Positions 11,393 to 23,700 of a stretch of DNA of 64,000 nucleotides are shown here, one piece after another. Source of the stretch: Volvariella volvacea V23 (taxonomy: Eukaryota; Basidiomycota; Agaricomycetes; Agaricales; Pluteaceae); contig KB722752.1 of assembly GCA_000349905.1 (NCBI GenBank), positions 575,697 through 639,696 on the forward strand. The letters run 5' to 3'. Every line of letters starts with the position of its first letter. Position 1 is the first letter of the stretch. The translations under genes were made by a program, and so were the position numbers. A model generated the notes under the pieces. That model saw only the letters and a program-made list of their open reading frames with translations. It did no database searches and was not told the origin of the DNA.

Positions 11393-14381
11393 ATGGCTAC
11401 CGCATCGCCAGGCTATCCTACATTCCGACTCCCGCATCGATTCGGTAATCAGGTGGCAGGAGAGGTAATTATTCATCTCCTTCTGTGGAGTCTTTTTAGT
11501 AATGACTCTTCCAGTACTGGGTTTGCGGGACGAACTTCAACGAGCCTCGACCTTTCGTGGAAGGCGATCCTTGGAAGAAGCTCAACGAATTGACAGAGAA
11601 ATTCGATAATGAGACGTGTAAAGGGTGGACGGAGGAGATTGGGAATCTTCTGACTTTCGTACGTGCGCCGCCTCCTGGAGACCTCGGCATAGGATCGCTC
11701 ATGTGTCCAAAGACCGGGTTGTTTGGCGCGACTGTAACGGCGTTCGTCGTCGAGTCTTATCAATGGCTGCAAGAGGACCCAAACGAAACCTCGGCCCTGC
11801 TGCTAGCACAAATTGTTGGCCAGCTCGCCAACATCACGAACCCATCGCCTGGACCTCCACCACTACCACCAACGCAGCAGGACGCAATCGAGTCTTATAT
11901 GATCCGCGTAAATATCCTGTGGTTCCTCAGCCTCATGCTCACTCTATCGACTGTGTTGGCGGGGATACTGTGCATGCAGTGGCTGAGAGAATTCCAACGC
12001 GACTCATCCATGATCCAGAGGGACAACATCCCAGTCCGCTTTTTGCGCTTCCGGGGTTTACAAGAGTGGCACGTCCCACAGATCATCTCCACCCTTCCCG
12101 TTCTCCTGCAACTCTCGGTCATGTCATTTTTTGCGGGAGTAATTGACCTTTTGTGGCATCTTCACCCTACGGTTGCGTCTATTGTCACTGCTGTTGTGGG
12201 GGCCACGATATTTTTTATCCTGTTCACCACTTTGGCACCGACGCTGCACTTTTTTGCGTCGTATACTTTTGGGAGAGGTCACTCTCCCGCTCCATGCCCA
12301 TACAAGTCGCCTCAAGCCTGGGCGTTCTTTAGAACGATGCAATTCCTTGAAGGTATCGCTGGGTCATTGGACAAGTTTCTTCATGTCAATTTCTGTCGTT
12401 ACCTCTTTGCTCTATTACTTTTGCCCCTTCAACTTTGCGTTCGCTCGTCCTCTCTGACTAGTTCTCGGTCAGACATTCTAGCAGATGTCAAGAGGCGATT
12501 TCGACAGTTATTTGACCATATTGGCACGACCCGCCGCTACCGGACGTGGTTGGGCATGGACAAATACTGGCATAAGGAGGACTCGTGGCACCGGACCGAC
12601 TCTGCAGGGGGCATTTCATGGATAATACAAAACTATGGGCATCGAATTGATGTCTTTGCTTGGATCGTTCATGCAGTGGATACGCTGGATATCGAGGATT
12701 TGCGAGTACTGGTCAGTTTTCTTTGACATTGTTGTCAAGGAGGTAACTGACTAGAAAAGAAAGAGCCAGGAACGCAATCCTTGCCACCATCGCATTTATA
12801 TGTCAAATGTCGAGACAGGATTGACACTTATTCTGTAAGTTATTTGATGGATTAGGATTATCGATGCCGTAGCTGACCTCCGCGCGTTGAAGGGAAACAG
12901 AACTACTCACTCTCGGAATCTTGCTCAATATGCCCTTAAATTGGCAAGATGATCGCTTAGGCTTTAGAACATTTGTACACGAGAGGATCATCCGCTGCAT
13001 CAACACTGATCCAGAGCTCAGTTCTCAATTGATACCCATCGCATTGACTACAGAAATTCACCATCGGGAATTTATGCCCTTTCTTTCCAAAAATGCCACA
13101 TACCGTGGCAGAGTACATGCTGATTCACTTCTCATATTCTACGCAACAGCGTGCAGGGATGATCCTGGCAAGCTTCAGGAGCAAGTTTTTTATACGTTGT
13201 ATGCCCTTACCTCGTTGCAAGGTGGGGTATGGAATGTTTTACGATACATGGAGGTTATGACGAGATTCGTCACAAGTTCCGAGGAACATAGCGATCTACT
13301 CCTGCGTGAAATCAGACCCGGCTGGGACTGGATCCAGGAGTGGTATCTATCCACTGTACTACCCAGTGCAACCGCGGATTCGGTATATACGACGAGAAGC
13401 GAGATGATTCAATTGGATCGCTATTTTAGCCAATACGCCCCTGAAATTCGAACGCCCAGCTGGATTGATGAAGTCAACAGTCGCGTGGATCGGAATGTGG
13501 CCGTGCGCCAGTCCAGGGTGCAGACTCCCCGTGGCGATGTGGTAGGATATAGTGGAAGGAATGGCCCTGAACTCGCCGTGGTACTGAGACCAGGTAACGG
13601 GGTGCCACCGCCTCTGGCACCACCTTCTCCTGTCTTTGTGCCGCCTCACAATTCAGAGGAGTCCTCAGACTCTGATGACGAAAGCTCCAGCGAGTCCTTC
13701 GATGAAAGCAGTCTCAGCCGAGATGACCCACAAATTGCCATCGAAGATGCAGTTCAGGAGGCACCTGGGAATGCCCATCCGCCCTCACCTCCTCCCGCGC
13801 GGCCCTTGCGCACTGTACCACTTCCTCCAGAATCGCCACCCATCCCAGCTCTGACAGAGCTTGAGCATAATACCCCGCCGCCCATTGTCGTTATTATTCC
13901 TTCCGCGCCAACACATGACGTACCTGGAGGCCCTCAGTGGTCCCGATCCGTGTTTGTACTCCCCTATCCCTCGTCACAGGGTAACATTCCCTCAATGCGT
14001 ATCCAGCTGAACACGACCGATCTTTCACCCCCAGTCCCCGCACCGCCCCATCTAGAAAGGACAGACGGAAGAGTGACTATTCCAGTGCCCTTGGTCGACT
14101 ATCCCTCACATTCCTCTTCTGGGAACTTAACAGCATCTGCCCCTACAACTTCGCCTAGTCTAGTGCCCCAATCTGATCTACCGGGAGATGGCTTCGGCAA
14201 CGCAAATGACATACATTGGTATAACCTAGGCGAAGCTATAAATGATGGTGCAGGCGTATCGGCTCATGAAAGCCACGCCTCCAAGGGAAGCTCGTCAAGG
14301 AAGCGGCCGCGTCGTATGTCCTCCGGTTCGATTCACCCGAATCGTAGGTTACACGATGAAAGCGGCTATCGGAGCGCCTAA
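11393..14381 (+). CDS. DUF6535-type multi-pass membrane protein, array copy 2 (924 aa)
   Basis: Five exons (11393-11464, 11515-11658, 11713-12711, 12764-12834, 12893-14381) join in frame. The N-terminal part holds the conserved basidiomycete domain: L-N-E-L-T-E-K-F-D-N-E-T-C-K-G-W (aa 40s-60s), a membrane segment near 73-92, a second near 137-160 (W-F-L-S-L...A-G-I-L-C-M-Q-W-L-R-E-F-Q), and two more near 200-254. A second conserved block in exons 4-5 reads N-M-P-L-N-W-Q-D-D-R-L-G-F and H-E-R-I-I-R-C-I-N-T-D. The last 300 or so residues are rich in Pro, Ser and acidic residues and probably disordered. There is no signal peptide. Exons 2-4 match copy 3 base for base in length. The domain is common and expanded in Agaricomycetes; its role is unknown. 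The 54-bp intron 2 has no stop and could be retained in frame. Confidence 0.88.
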
Positions 14382-14921
14382 TACTTAGTACCTTCTTCAT
14401 TCATCCATTTTCAAAATTCACGGAGATGATATAACTTAACGCGTTGAATTAACGGCTTGTAAACTGGATGCGTACTGTGCACAACTCCAGCCCTTGTCCG
14501 ATTGTACCCTAATTGATTTGGGGGTATCCCCTCATTTGACGTCGAGGACTGTCACTTCACGTGTTGTCATCATCCAAAATCGGTTGTGTATCTCATCGTA
14601 GTCAATCCGGCTGTCTGTTCGCCTTTGCATCTTGCAGGTACATGCGGACTCGGTAAGAACCTAGATTGATACTTGACTTCATTCATCGCATTCGCCGCTA
14701 CAACTGATTTTATGGCCGACAGGCCCACATTCTTCTCTATGTGTGCCTGTTTACCGCATATAGTTGGATTTCTCAACAGGGTCCCACGTCAGCGTCCTGA
14801 TTAGACTCATTCCCAATGGGATTAACCATATGCGCGCTCTACAGCGCTCCGACAAGGGCGATGTTCACATTGCCCATCGATTCTCCTTTAGTTTGACCGC
14901 TAGCTCTTTTATCACTCTCAG
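14382..14921. other. Intergenic between array copies 2 and 3
   Basis: This 540-bp spacer has no coding signal. It should contain the terminator of copy 2 and the promoter of copy 3, but no clear TATA element was picked out. Confidence 0.5.
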
Positions 14922-17900
14922 ATGAGTATCATCACAGTGCCAGGTTACACACCTTTTCCTAGCCAGACCAGAGAGGTTCGTGCGTCTTCGTACCATCATT
15001 GCTGCCTTAACTGACCGTAATGTGACCCTTTCCCAGCACTGGGTTTGTGGGACAACTTTCAATGAACCTCGGCCGCACGTGGAAGGCGATGCTTGGAAGA
15101 AGCTGAACGACTTGACGGAGAAATTTGATAACGAAATGTGCAAGGGATGGACGGAAGAAATCGGGAATTTATTGATCTTCGTGAGTACGTTGTGTGAGCG
15201 CTCAATGCAAAGCTGCTCACGTCATTGAAGACCGGACTGTTCACTGCGACTGTCACTGCGTTCGTCGTCGAGTCTTATCAATGGTTGATGGATGATCCAA
15301 ATGAAAAGTCAGCTATACTACTCGAGCACATTGCTGGTCAGCTCGCCAACATCACCAACCCTTCTACAGAACCTCCGCCATCACTACCTATCGATGAGCG
15401 CTCAATCGACGCCTACATGGTCCGAGTTAACATCCTTTGGTTTCTGAGCCTTATACTTAGCCTGGCGACTGTGCTGGCAGGTATATTGTGCACACAATGG
15501 CTGAGGGAATTTCAAAGGGACTCGTCTTTGCTCCAGAGAGATAATATCCCTGTTCGCTTTTTACGCTTTCGAGGCCTGCGGGAATGGAAAGTCCCCCAAA
15601 TCATTTCGTCCTTACCCGTCCTTCTGCAACTCTCCGTCGTTTTATTCTTTGCCGGAGTCGTCGACCTTTTATGGCACCTTCATCCTACAGTGGCATCTAT
15701 CGTCACCGCTATCGTCGGCGCTACCATGTTTTTCATTCTGTTCACCACTGTAGCGCCTACTCTACATTTCCTGGCCTCCTACACTTTCATGGATGGACAC
15801 CTTCCCGCTCCCTGCCCATACAAATCACCCCAGGCATGGGCATTCTATAGAATGATGCAGTCCTTTGAGCGCATCATCGTATCCTTCGACAAGTTCCTTG
15901 GTGTCAATCTCTTTCGCTCCTTGTTTGCCTTGCTAATTCTGCCCCTTCAAGCTGGAGTGCGCTCACCCCATTTGACTGGTTCCCAGTACAGCCGTCTGTC
16001 CGTTGTCAAGAAGCGATTTAGACAGCTCATTGATTGCATTGGGACAGCATCGCATTACACAACCTGGGTGAGTATGGACAAATACTGGCACAAGGAGGAC
16101 TCGTGGCACCGCGTCGACTCTGCAGGTGGCATTTCATGGATAATACAAAACTACGGGCATAGGATTGACGTTTTTGCTTGGGTGATTCATGCAGTGGATA
16201 CGTTGGACATTGGGGATTTGAGAGCACTGGTCAGTCTTCCTCAGCGACATCTATTGGAGAGTACTAACATGGTTAAAGAGTCAAAAATGCAACCCTCACC
16301 ACCTCTACATCCAGATGTCAAGTGTTGAGGCAGGACTAGCGCTGACATTGTATGTTTTGAAACACCCTCATTACGTCGATACGATCTAATATTTACTCAA
16401 GGGAATTCGAGCTCCTTACGCTTGGCATTTTACTGAATATGCCATTAAACTGGCAAGACGATCGCTTGGGGTTCAGGAAACTTGTACATGAGAGGATTAT
16501 CCGCTGCATCAACACAGACCCAGAACTCAGTGGCCGAGTCATACCTGTTGCGTTCACTATGGAAGTTCATCATCAAGAATTTATGCCCTTCATTTCAAGA
16601 GACGCACAATATCGCGGCAGAGTGCATGCCGATTCATTGCTCTCGTTCTACGCATCAGCTTGCAGCAGCAGCCCCGGACAACTCCGAGACCAGGTTTTTT
16701 ACACTCTAGGCGCTCTTACTGCTCGTCAGGGCGGGGTATGGAATACGTTGCGATACATGAAGATCGTAACACAATTTGTTACGAAATCAGGATCGCACAG
16801 CGATATGTTGTTGCAGGAAGTTCGCCCTGGTTGGAACTGGATCAAGGAATGGTATCTATCCAAGCTCTCAAGCTCAACCACCGATCCAGTATACACGACG
16901 AGAAGTGAGATTGTCCAGTTAGACAAACACTTCAGCCAGTATTGCCCCGAGATCCGCACTCCCAACTGGCTCCGTGAAGTCAATGCTCGGGCAGAACGTA
17001 ACGCAACTAGACCCCACTGGCAATCCAGGCCCTATACTCCTCCACATGATACGGCGGGAAGTGGTGGGAGCAGCCCTAGGCTCCCGCCTCCTCAACTTGA
17101 GCCCCCAATAGTGCTGATGCCCCCTAACGGCACACTCCGCCTGACTCCGCGCCCCTCTGTGCCATCGCCTCCTCCTCCCGTTTTCGTGCCTCCCCAACCC
17201 AGCCACACTTCGGTTGAAGGTGCTTCTGATTCTGAAGATGAGAGCCCAGAAGACACAAGCTCCAACGATCCACTCGGGAGCGACGCTCCTAGCCGGTCTT
17301 CCTCGCGCGCTTCTTCCACAAATCCTGTTCCTGTAATACCTGGGATTGGTCCCCTGCGAAGGCCAGCACATGCAATACCGCTTCCTAATGTGATACTTCC
17401 GGAATCACCTCCTTTCATACCACCCCCACACGATTCAACGTCCGAGGGGGATGCTTCAAGACCGCCTTCCCCCATCGCCCCAGCTGTCCCGTTTCCTCCC
17501 GTAATACCTCCACGACCTCAAGCACCTGCTACGATTGTATATCCACCCAGAAATCCCTCATTGAGCATATCTCCACCACAGAGCCACTACTGGAATCACA
17601 CACCTATACCTAGTTACCCTTGGAACCCATATTCCTGGCTTCCCCCGGGTTTTGTACCCTCCGCGGTCATCAATCCTACGCCATGGGGCAATGCCCACCA
17701 ATCAACTCCTTTCCAGCAGAATACGACTGGAGTGCCGCAGATGGTTCCCATTACACCTCCCCTTTCACCTCCCGTCACGGTTGTACCTCGTCCGCGGGAC
17801 ACAGGAAGACGGGTATCTTTCCACGTACCACTCGTGAACTACTCTTCGGACACCCCATCTGGTTCTTCTTATCCATCGGACTCGGGCGATTTTCTACGAA

Positions 17901-18073
17901 CTACACGCGCAGTCTCACCGGACCCAATACCCCACTCCATTCGATCAGAAGGGGCCTCAAATGGAACACGGATAGACGGCGTTCACCGATCTGAGTTGAA
18001 TGGAGCAGCCAATGACAGCGAAGATGCACCGCCGGCTGATGATGGTAATGCCCCAAGGACGGCTCATCGATAG
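14922..18073 (+). CDS. DUF6535-type multi-pass membrane protein, array copy 3 (979 aa)
   Basis: Five exons (14922-14975, 15037-15180, 15231-16229, 16279-16349, 16402-18073) join in frame. Exons 2, 3 and 4 are 144, 999 and 71 bp, the same as in copy 2; only the first exon and the last one differ in length. The four membrane segments and the N-M-P-L-N-W-Q-D-D-R-L-G-F block are nearly identical to copy 2, so this is a recent tandem duplicate. The C-terminal half is much more divergent, Pro-rich, and ends in an acidic/Ser tail. The first 18 residues are unlike those of copy 2 although the intron phase is the same. No frameshift or stop was found. The protein probably sits in a cellular membrane with a long cytosolic tail; function is unknown. 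Confidence 0.88.
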
Positions 18074-18746
18074 ACCCGCGGCAAAGCAATCAGCTGGTAC
18101 TATTTCCCCGGATTTGCGTCTGGGGTTACACGCTATCGGGACTCCTTTTACTCTATTTCATTCACCGTAGCCCTATCGTATCTGACGGAATTTATAGTGC
18201 AGTATTGTAAAAGCGATGTATATTATGTTCGGCATTTGCTCATCTGATCCTATGATCCTTACCCCACGGTCATCGTGTGCTATAAATGCTTCTTCAAGTC
18301 TTTAATTGTCAACGTGCTCCTATCCGAACAAGTGCCGCATGGCAGGGGCTTGCTTCTACTGATTCACGAGATCCTATTTCTCACAAGTTAGTCTTTCAAC
18401 GTTCTATGCTGAGGTTAGCTCTATCGCGTTGCAGCTGTCCGCCACAGCCTAAGCATTACAATTTGAACTTGATCATTCCCTCGGACCCTTCAATTGCATG
18501 CTGTTCTCCTCACGGGCTCCCTTCATCGGTCTTCCTTCAACTCAGTTGAGGCACCTTCCTCCAACTGCTTGCCTTCTAGTATGCTCATGTACTATACTTA
18601 GTTCCTTATGATCGTGATTCGCATCTCCGCGTATTACTCATCTAAGACCACAAGTCTAATATTAACAGCCCATTACCCCCTCTATCCTTTGTAGTACTCG
18701 TACTCTCTTTCGCCTTTGATAACCCGCTCTAACTCGATTATTATTC
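18074..18746. other. Intergenic
   Basis: This 673-bp spacer holds short chance frames only. It ends directly at the ATG of the oxygenase gene and should contain its promoter. Confidence 0.5.
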
Positions 18747-20423
18747 ATGGCTGGCTTTGCCACGTCTGATTTTCCCGGTCTTCCTCCGTTCCCAGACAAT
18801 GTCCCAACGCACCCACTCCTCGTGATTGACTATCAATTGTTGAAAGCACGAGATGAGAAGGAGATAGACAGGCTATGGGAGGCAGGGACAAAGCTCGGCT
18901 TTTGGTAGTAAGTACCTTGACGACTTGCATTTACTCGGGTCTCGGTCAGGACTCTTCCGAACCACATATGCCCCTTTTGCTTCATACCTTGTATTCAAAT
19001 AGGAGAATAATTTGAAGGTAGGGTTGTCGTGAGAAGGATAATCTTTCATTTGACTTTTCATATCGCGCTTCCGGGAGGCGATTAGACTTGCTCAATCTTC
19101 TGTCCCTTTTCTAATTAATTTTGCTTCTAGCTTGAAAAATCACGAAATCGATGACGAAGTCAACGCGATGTTCGAGATGGGGGCCGAAACGATGAAGCTT
19201 TCCCTTGAAGAAAAGATGAAATTTGAACAAGGAGACGAGGGCCAGTCGTTTGGGCAAGCATTACCTTTCTTTGACATAATTACAGCTGTCTGACGGTTAG
19301 CGCCGCGCCACATTGGAATTTGGGTCCTGTTGGGCTGTTGTGGCACTGGTATTATCTCGTTCTCCATCGTCTCCCCATTCCTCGCATCGTACAGATACAA
19401 GGCAGCTGGTGCCAACGCGGTCGATGCAAGTGGAACGTTGGACACGGTCGAATTCCTCAATGTGTCCAAGGACGATGCCTTGTCTCTCGCCTCTTACACT
19501 TTCGATCCCAATGCGCCCCCTCCGCTCACTCGTGCTAAAAGAGGATATCCGGCTCCAGTCCTTGCACATATGAAGGGGACCATTGCACCTTTTATTAAAA
19601 AGGCGCTGGACGTAAACGATACGATCCTTGATATATTCAACGACAGGCTGGGTTTGCCCAAGAATGCGCTCAAGCGAAGGCACCAAATGGACGAATGGAG
19701 TGGCAGCGAGGCAAGGTGCATCAAAAATCCGCCACAAAAGGCTGCAGAGATTGAACAAGGAGGGGATGTGCGACAGGCCATCGGAAGTCATACCGACTTT
19801 GGTTCTTTGTCCTTCCTCCATAACCGACTCGGGGGACTACAAGTCTTGCCGCCTGGTTATGACGAATGGCAGTATGTAAGGGTGAGGACTTCCTTTCGCT
19901 GATGGATGTGGACTTTTGAATTTATTCATCGCGATAACAGCCACTGTCGGGACACGCAATCTGCAACGTGGGGGACGCTGTGTCCCTGTTCAGTGGTGGG
20001 ATTTTGAGGTCCAATCTCCATAGGGTGGTGTACGTGCACCCACTTTTAACCATTAGCCCATCTCACGCTTGCATAGACCGCCACCTGGATTACAAGGCGC
20101 CTATGAGCGCTGGTCTCTTGTATACTTTACTCGACCCGGAAATTCTGTGGTGCTCAGGGCATTGGTCGATGAAAGCCCTATTATCGCCGAAGCTGTCACG
20201 AAGGCCCAGCAGGCGGCTGAAAGCGGAGGAGGAAAGTTGACGAACTTTGAGACGGATTCAACAGCTGCTGAATGGTTTGCCAGAAGGATCAAATACCAGA
20301 GGATCAATAACCGGAAGGTGGGTCATGAATTTGAACCGCAGAAGTCGCTGTCGTCATATTGATTGTGTATAGGGACCAGAGACGTGGATGGCAAGCCGGG
20401 GTACTGAGCGCATTGAGGCTTGA
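18747..20423 (+). CDS. 2-oxoglutarate/Fe(II)-type oxygenase, isopenicillin N synthase-like (383 aa)
   Basis: Six exons (18747-18907, 19131-19253, 19395-19881, 19941-20029, 20077-20317, 20373-20423) join in frame. The N-terminal non-haem dioxygenase domain contains L-G-F-W-Y-L-K-N-H; the catalytic C-terminal domain carries H227-T-D229 in S-H-T-D-F-G-S-L, the distal iron ligand H284 in N-L-H-R-V-V, and R298-W-S300 as the co-substrate-binding R-x-S. Length and order fit the isopenicillin N synthase/flavanone-hydroxylase-like family. Fungal members of this group oxidise diverse small molecules; the substrate cannot be read from sequence and no biosynthetic cluster surrounds it. The second intron begins with GC rather than GT. 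All iron and Arg ligands are present, so the enzyme should be active. Confidence 0.9.
19254..19394 (+). other. GC-AG intron in the oxygenase gene
   Basis: Exon 2 ends TTTGG before GCAAGC; exon 3 resumes after TACAG with ATACAAGG. The junction restores S-F-G-Y-K-A-A-G-A, a conserved block. The 141-bp intron is longer than its neighbours and contains stops, and no GT donor gives this junction. Confidence 0.65.
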
Positions 20424-20747
20424 GGACGCCCAGGTTCCTTAAACTCGTATATCTGCGCGCACGACTGTCTTCGAGTATAAGTTGCCTCATTTTGCTGAGG
20501 TTATGATACCAACCAATGTTGAAAGCGAAGTATGTGTAACGATTCAATGCAATTTTTTCTTTGAATTTTAGCATTTTTGAGAAATTGCTGGAAGTGTGTT
20601 GTTTTCGTCCCCCAGATCTACCTGAAGCGTCTGCGTTGAACTGCAAGAACGGGTCCATCGGCAGAGGGCTATGCATCATGATTGAAAACGGTTGTTGGGC
20701 CTGCGGTTGATCGGTACACGGCGTGCCCCACTTTGACCCAAACAACC
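20424..20747. other. Intergenic
   Basis: This is a 324-bp spacer between two genes on the same strand. No gene is seen. Confidence 0.5.
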
Positions 20748-23700
20748 ATGTTCCCAGCACTGATGGCTAACCACGACGGCGCGCTCGCAGCTCATGTTCG
20801 ACAACTCCTCTTTCAATACGCTTTGACTCATCTAACGACTGACTACATCGCCTTCACGGAGGACCTCGTCGCACAGGTCAGCTCGCCACTCCTTTCCATC
20901 AGATATGCAACCCAACGATCGGATTAGCTTCTCTCCCCAGCGCTGAAGGAGATCCCTACTACTGATCCAAATGCCATTTTTCTTCCAACTGACCCCTTTC
21001 AACGATTCGCGCGCATACATTCACTTTCCTTGGATCAACCAGATGTAGCACTCGAACAAAGCACAAAAATCATTGAAAATAGCTGTCGATGTCTCACAAC
21101 GAAAGAGAGTTTGGCCTTTATACGGAACGTCTTGAATGTGAAGGGGATGTGTAAATCTGAGAGCATAGCGTTGGACGATCTGGACGACGGCGCTTTCGGT
21201 AAGTTTTTTGGGCCTTTGTTCAGAGATACTCAATCGCGCCAGAACCCTTGAGACCAATGTCGCCCATTCTTACGTTGAAGGCCCAGCTCCATACGAAGCA
21301 ACTTGGTCGTGGTTCTTTCCGTAATAGCGTTGTGATGCGAGCTGCGGAGCTTAGCAAACTCCTCATTTCCGTCGAACCCGAGCAACCTCTGTTTGATCAA
21401 AATTCCGAGTTTTTGTACGCAAACCTGTGCATATATGCGCTTGGCTAACGTCTATACAGTCAGTGGAGAGCGCAGCTCACACCTGCTGAAGTGCTGGAAA
21501 GCAAGAGTTACCGAGAAGGAATTGCAGCTCTTCTACGGCCAAAACACAAGTGGAATCCACCTCATATGAAGTTCCTTACAAGAAAGCGCTATTCGGAAGA
21601 CGCACTGCTCATGCGCACGGACACCTTTTCATCCAATTTAGAACCCTTCACCCCTATTTTCTCTAGGACTGACCGTCCTGCATCGATGGGTGGAGCGCTT
21701 TGTGCAGCGTACCGCCCGCAGTCTCTCTCAGACTTACCAGCAAAGATGCTCCCAATCGTCATAAAAGTCGTGGATGAAGATGACGAAGATCTCTATCTCA
21801 AGAACATGCAGGCTGTCAACGGCTTGGGTGTGTCCATTCTGCTCAGTGCATTATACGCTATTGATCTCTATCAAAGAGTCTTATATTACGAGCCCCATTT
21901 CATCACTCTCTGCCCCTTCTTCTAGTCAAGACCAACTCGTTAGAGCCTTGCGCACGTCGTCACCGGATACTGAGCCTCTCGACATACAGATACTAGAGCG
22001 CGCTAAAGATGGTGAGTTTGTCGTTCTGCAGGTTCTCGTATGGCTGTGTCTGATGTCTACAGACGTCCTGGTCCCTATTGTGTCACGCATCTCGCAACCG
22101 GGCCATGGCACCATTCCGTATGTCGAACGAGAAAAAAAGTAAAAAAAAAAGTTTTGTTCGCATTGCACCCGACGTTCCTGACTCAAGTTGCCCAGCCTCG
22201 CCTCTTTCTTGCTACCTCTTATTAAACCATCTACCAGCACTGAACACTCTTCCACCTTAGAATTGACCATTGATTCCGCTTCCACAACCATCCGGCCATC
22301 TAGCGACCCCACAAGTCCTTCGGATCCGTCGGTCGAAGACATAGATGACCTCATAAGCAGCAAATTTTGTTGCCACTCAGCCATTATAAATGGCTCAGCT
22401 ATACAGTTGATCGATCCTGGAAAGCCACCGTTCGAGTCTAATGTTTCTACCTATGGACAACTGGATCGTCATTCAGAGGACACAATCAGCATTACTTTCA
22501 TGGACGGTGAGGCGCTATCTCAATCCCAGTGAGAACTTTTTCGGAATCCCAATAACACTTGGTTCCTAGTTCCTTGTCTTCCACCACCCAATGCTCAGAA
22601 GTCAACGGGTATACCGACGTCATTGAGAGACTTCCTTTCACCCCTGCCATCCAAAGACCTATCGTCAATTCCAATAAGGCCCACATCCAAACAATTCTTG
22701 AAGAAGGTCAAGGGCATCCAATCACTGAATGTCTCTTTATCTTGGTTGTGTGTATCTTGCTTTTTCAGTCATCACAATTTGGCTGATTTTTAGGCCATTT
22801 TCAACACGAATGAAAATGCCCGTGCACACGGACATAGCTGGTGTTACCGAACTTTTCGGGTTACGTAATGATGCCGAATATCTCGCCGTCCAAGATATTG
22901 TACGGAGCTTGACTACGGAGCGAAGGGATAAGCCAATTTCAGGTATTAGTACAGGGACAATGGATAATGGCCCTTGGATTCGGGGGTTCATGACGGAGCT
23001 CCGCGATAACGAGACTGGGGGTGGTGATATTGGTTCCTTGGTTGACGAGTTGGGTCGAGGAGAAATCTCATTCACTAAGTCGGAAAGACAGAAGGGGCGT
23101 TCGTGCGGCACTGTACAACCCTCGTCCCAGCGCGTTGGGAATCATGAGGAGATAGGAGAGATAACGGAACTACGACAGGTACGAGGGTGGAACCAGCTCT
23201 GTGGTTTGCAGGATTTCGGTGGCCTTGATCACGATTTCAATTCATAGGACTATGGGGAATCAAGCACACAAAACTCCGTTGATGAAAAGGTGAACGGCGA
23301 TTCACTCGCTGGATGGGACAAGAACAATGACGAAAATTACTCAATGACCATACGCCACATTGACGCCATATCACATAGCGCTAATACTCCGCAATACCCT
23401 GAAGTAATTGCGCGTCCTGATTTGGAATTATCCTCGTCTTTCACCCTTGGGGAATTCACGAGTTGCGAAATTGACGAATTACCGACACTGACCTCTGACT
23501 TTGATGTTTCTTTTTTGGAGCCAATCATTGATACTGACGGCTTGTATTCTGACTGGGGATCTCCGCCATTCGCGCCGGCATTCGACCAATTTGCTCACTT
23601 AAACGCCGCACGCCCTTCTGAATTTTTACTGGACACTCCTACTGACAACTACGCTAACCAAACTAGTGTTTGCTTCCGTGCTAATGGCCGACTTGACTAT

